DNA of 64,000 bases, taken from positions 1,302,001 through 1,366,000 of the forward strand of contig JABMLP010000006.1 of the NCBI GenBank assembly GCA_013176395.1, in the 5' to 3' direction. The stretch comes from Venturia oleaginea. Lineage: Eukaryota; Ascomycota; Dothideomycetes; Venturiales; Venturiaceae. The translations under genes were made by a program, and so were the position numbers. Under the pieces are notes generated by a model. The model was not told the origin of the DNA and did not search any database. It worked only from the letters and a program-made list of their open reading frames with translations. Shown piece by piece: positions 62,229 to 64,000 of the stretch (within the stretch, counting starts at the first letter, position 1; each line of letters begins with the position of its first letter).

Positions 62229-64000
62229 GATTGCAATATCGACAAAAAAGGATTATTTGAAAAGGAAGAGCTAGACGTTCAAGGCTCTCAATTGATTCGA
62301 ATAAAAGGGAGGTAGGTTCCCTTCAAGGTGGGGAAGCCATAGTATATAGAATATGACGACGGGCGAGCTTCATCCGCTGAAAGCACAGTCTCTGAAGTTC
62401 GGGATAGCTCGGAGCCCCGGTGAAGCATGCTGGATCCAATGGGACTGGGTGACTACTGGTGTACCGGTTTTACATGACTGGATAGAGTCTCGATCCATCC
62501 TCGGGCACAAGGGGAGACGAATGTTTTGCGTGACGGTCAAATTATGGTTTGGTCCTTTGAGCCGAGGGCACGAACTCTGTGGAGAAAGCTAGATGTGGCG
62601 CTGCTCACGTGCCAGTGCAAAACTCTCTCCAAGATGGTCTAACAGCTTGCGTTAGGCCAAGGCTGGCGAGGTGAGGTAGTCTAACAACATAAGCCACCTT
62701 GAAACCCACTCAGCTGCTTTTGATAGCCTGATGAAAGAGACCCAAATTCCAATTTTCAAAATGTCCCAGACGTTCAAGTTCAAGCATCTGGCGTTCGTGC
62801 ATGAGGCTCGTACGGAGAATGGTCATCCGCTGGTGCATGGCAAAGATCACGGCCGGATAATCAAATACCGCACCGAGGCATTGCCCATCTTAGATCTTCT
62901 GACAGGCTGTGGCTTCACATGGGATCGTGGAGAACGCATGCGTGAGTGCTCATGGAGCGGGAAAAGATCATCCGTTCAATCAAAACGTATCCGCTTGTGA
63001 CAGCTATTCAGGAATATATCGGGCATTCGAACTTAAGCTGCAGCATCTCCTTTTGAGAATGTTGACAACACCTTCCCCTCTTCCTCCATTGACCAGGACG
63101 ATAGACTCCCTGAGATCAAAACAAAGAGCGTCTCAACGTATCCGTCTCCCAGCAGCCTAACAGCGCTCACCACGCACACAGACATTTTTGAGGCAAGTCA
63201 TCCTGTCGCTATTTGCACAGCAATTTACAAAATCTTTGGCATTTTCGCCAATGCCATATTTGGTACAGAATCAGCCAGAGCAATAATGGCGGGAATTAAT
63301 ATGGTTTTTACCCATACAAGTCCACCATAGTAACCACCTTTACCTCCGGTCTCGCTACAGTAAGAATACATGAAGGGTGTTCCGCTTAGGATTATACCCA
63401 TCGGATTGATAGTGCAATATGAGTTCCCGGCTATTGAAGCATGGGCTTAATGCGAAACTTGCTGGTAACATGAGGATGTATGCAGAGATAACAAGGCGAG
63501 GAAAATTCGTTGGTAGAGAGGCTTGAATAATTGCCTTGTCCTGATGTGTCTAGTCTGTTCCCTTCAAATAGGCGAACACATGTACCAGACTCAGTAGGAG
63601 AAACTTCGGCAGGCTGGAGACGAGGCTGAACTGCGTATATTCCAAAGTAGTAGACAATGCCAGGTGTATCAAAAAGACACGAATTGAAAGATCAAGCAAG
63701 TCAACGAGAGGAGTGAACCCCATGGCAAATCTTTGAGAAAGAAAAAGTCGCATGCACTGCCGTCGATAAAGCCATGTCCGTCCACTTCGTTGGACAATGC
63801 GGTCCATTGGCGAGAAGGGCCTCATTCGGACGTCTTTAACTTTGATGACATTATTGTTTTGTTGAATGGACGGATATGTTGGTGAGCCCGGTGAACATCG
63901 GATCTTTCTGTGTGCATCCCACCGAAATTGGTTCAGAGGTGTAAGATACGTCTTCATGAAAGAAACATCGCGCTCACTTTTCAGGAGAAGTGTCAGAAGC
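62229..64000. other. Right end: ICL upstream region and unresolved coding-like pieces
   Basis: The first 400 bp form the upstream region of the isocitrate lyase gene (possible TATATAGAATATG at 62342-62354). At 63190-63790 the minus strand has protein-like pieces in different frames, e.g. SPTESGTCVRLFEGNRLDTS and a hydrophobic stretch GLVWVKTILIPAIIALADSV. They may be exons of a membrane or secreted protein continuing past the window, or a decayed gene. I could not build a consistent model. Confidence 0.3.

Noticed and set aside
1..64000. Secondary-metabolite cluster, CRISPR array or operon
   Set aside because: No PKS, NRPS, terpene cyclase or prenyltransferase and no spaced direct-repeat array is present; genes are housekeeping and intron-bearing.

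Overview
This is eukaryotic DNA from a filamentous ascomycete (Pezizomycotina). Genes on both strands are broken by short introns (about 49-145 nt, GT..AG with CTRAY-like branch sites). The gene set is typical of moulds: a Zn(II)2Cys6 regulator, a CAP10-type glycosyltransferase, DAL5/FEN2-like transport, isocitrate lyase and neutral trehalase. A leotiomycete is my guess from protein flavour only; no marker in the window proves it.

Layout. 1-9.7 kb: the 3' end of S-formylglutathione hydrolase, the tRNA exportin LOS1, an F-box-like protein and a Zn2Cys6 regulator. 10.3-11.4 kb: a tandem pair of small one-pass membrane proteins. 11.6-12.9 kb: an MDR dehydrogenase. 12.9-16.1 kb: gene-poor DNA with simple repeats and one small membrane ORF. 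16.2-17.8 kb: a GT90 glycosyltransferase. 19.3 kb: MBF1. 21.7-24.1 kb: neutral trehalase. 24.6-26.6 kb: an MFS transporter. 27.7-29.8 kb: an intracellular GH13 amylase. 31.3-32.3 kb: a frameshifted secreted hydrolase. 33.4-38.1 kb: a disordered nuclear protein, COQ5 and an ALKBH1-like dioxygenase, the last two divergent with only 68 bp between start codons. 39.4-40.9 kb: an F-box protein.

41.2-48.4 kb is a repeat island: a solo LTR, two copies of a ~172-bp TG..CA element, and a young full-length Ty3/gypsy retrotransposon (42069-47750) bounded by a TTCTA duplication. 49.3-50.9 kb carries a cysteine-rich secreted peptide gene and decayed coding sequence. 52-55.9 kb: TSR2 and a large alpha/beta-hydrolase. 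57.2-60.4 kb: two pogo-like transposons tail to tail and a MITE, next to a gene tail that lacks its 5' part. 60.6-62.2 kb: isocitrate lyase. The last 1.7 kb has no gene I can model.

Metabolically, trehalase, amylase and isocitrate lyase belong to storage-carbon and C2 use, and SFGH and the MDR enzyme to aldehyde handling. These are scattered housekeeping genes, not a cluster. The most interesting signals are the retrotransposon (self-priming signature, duplicated U3 inside the target-site duplication, a chromodomain core lying out of frame), the cysteine-rich peptide gene with a stop inside its conserved part, and the recurrent one-base frameshifts.
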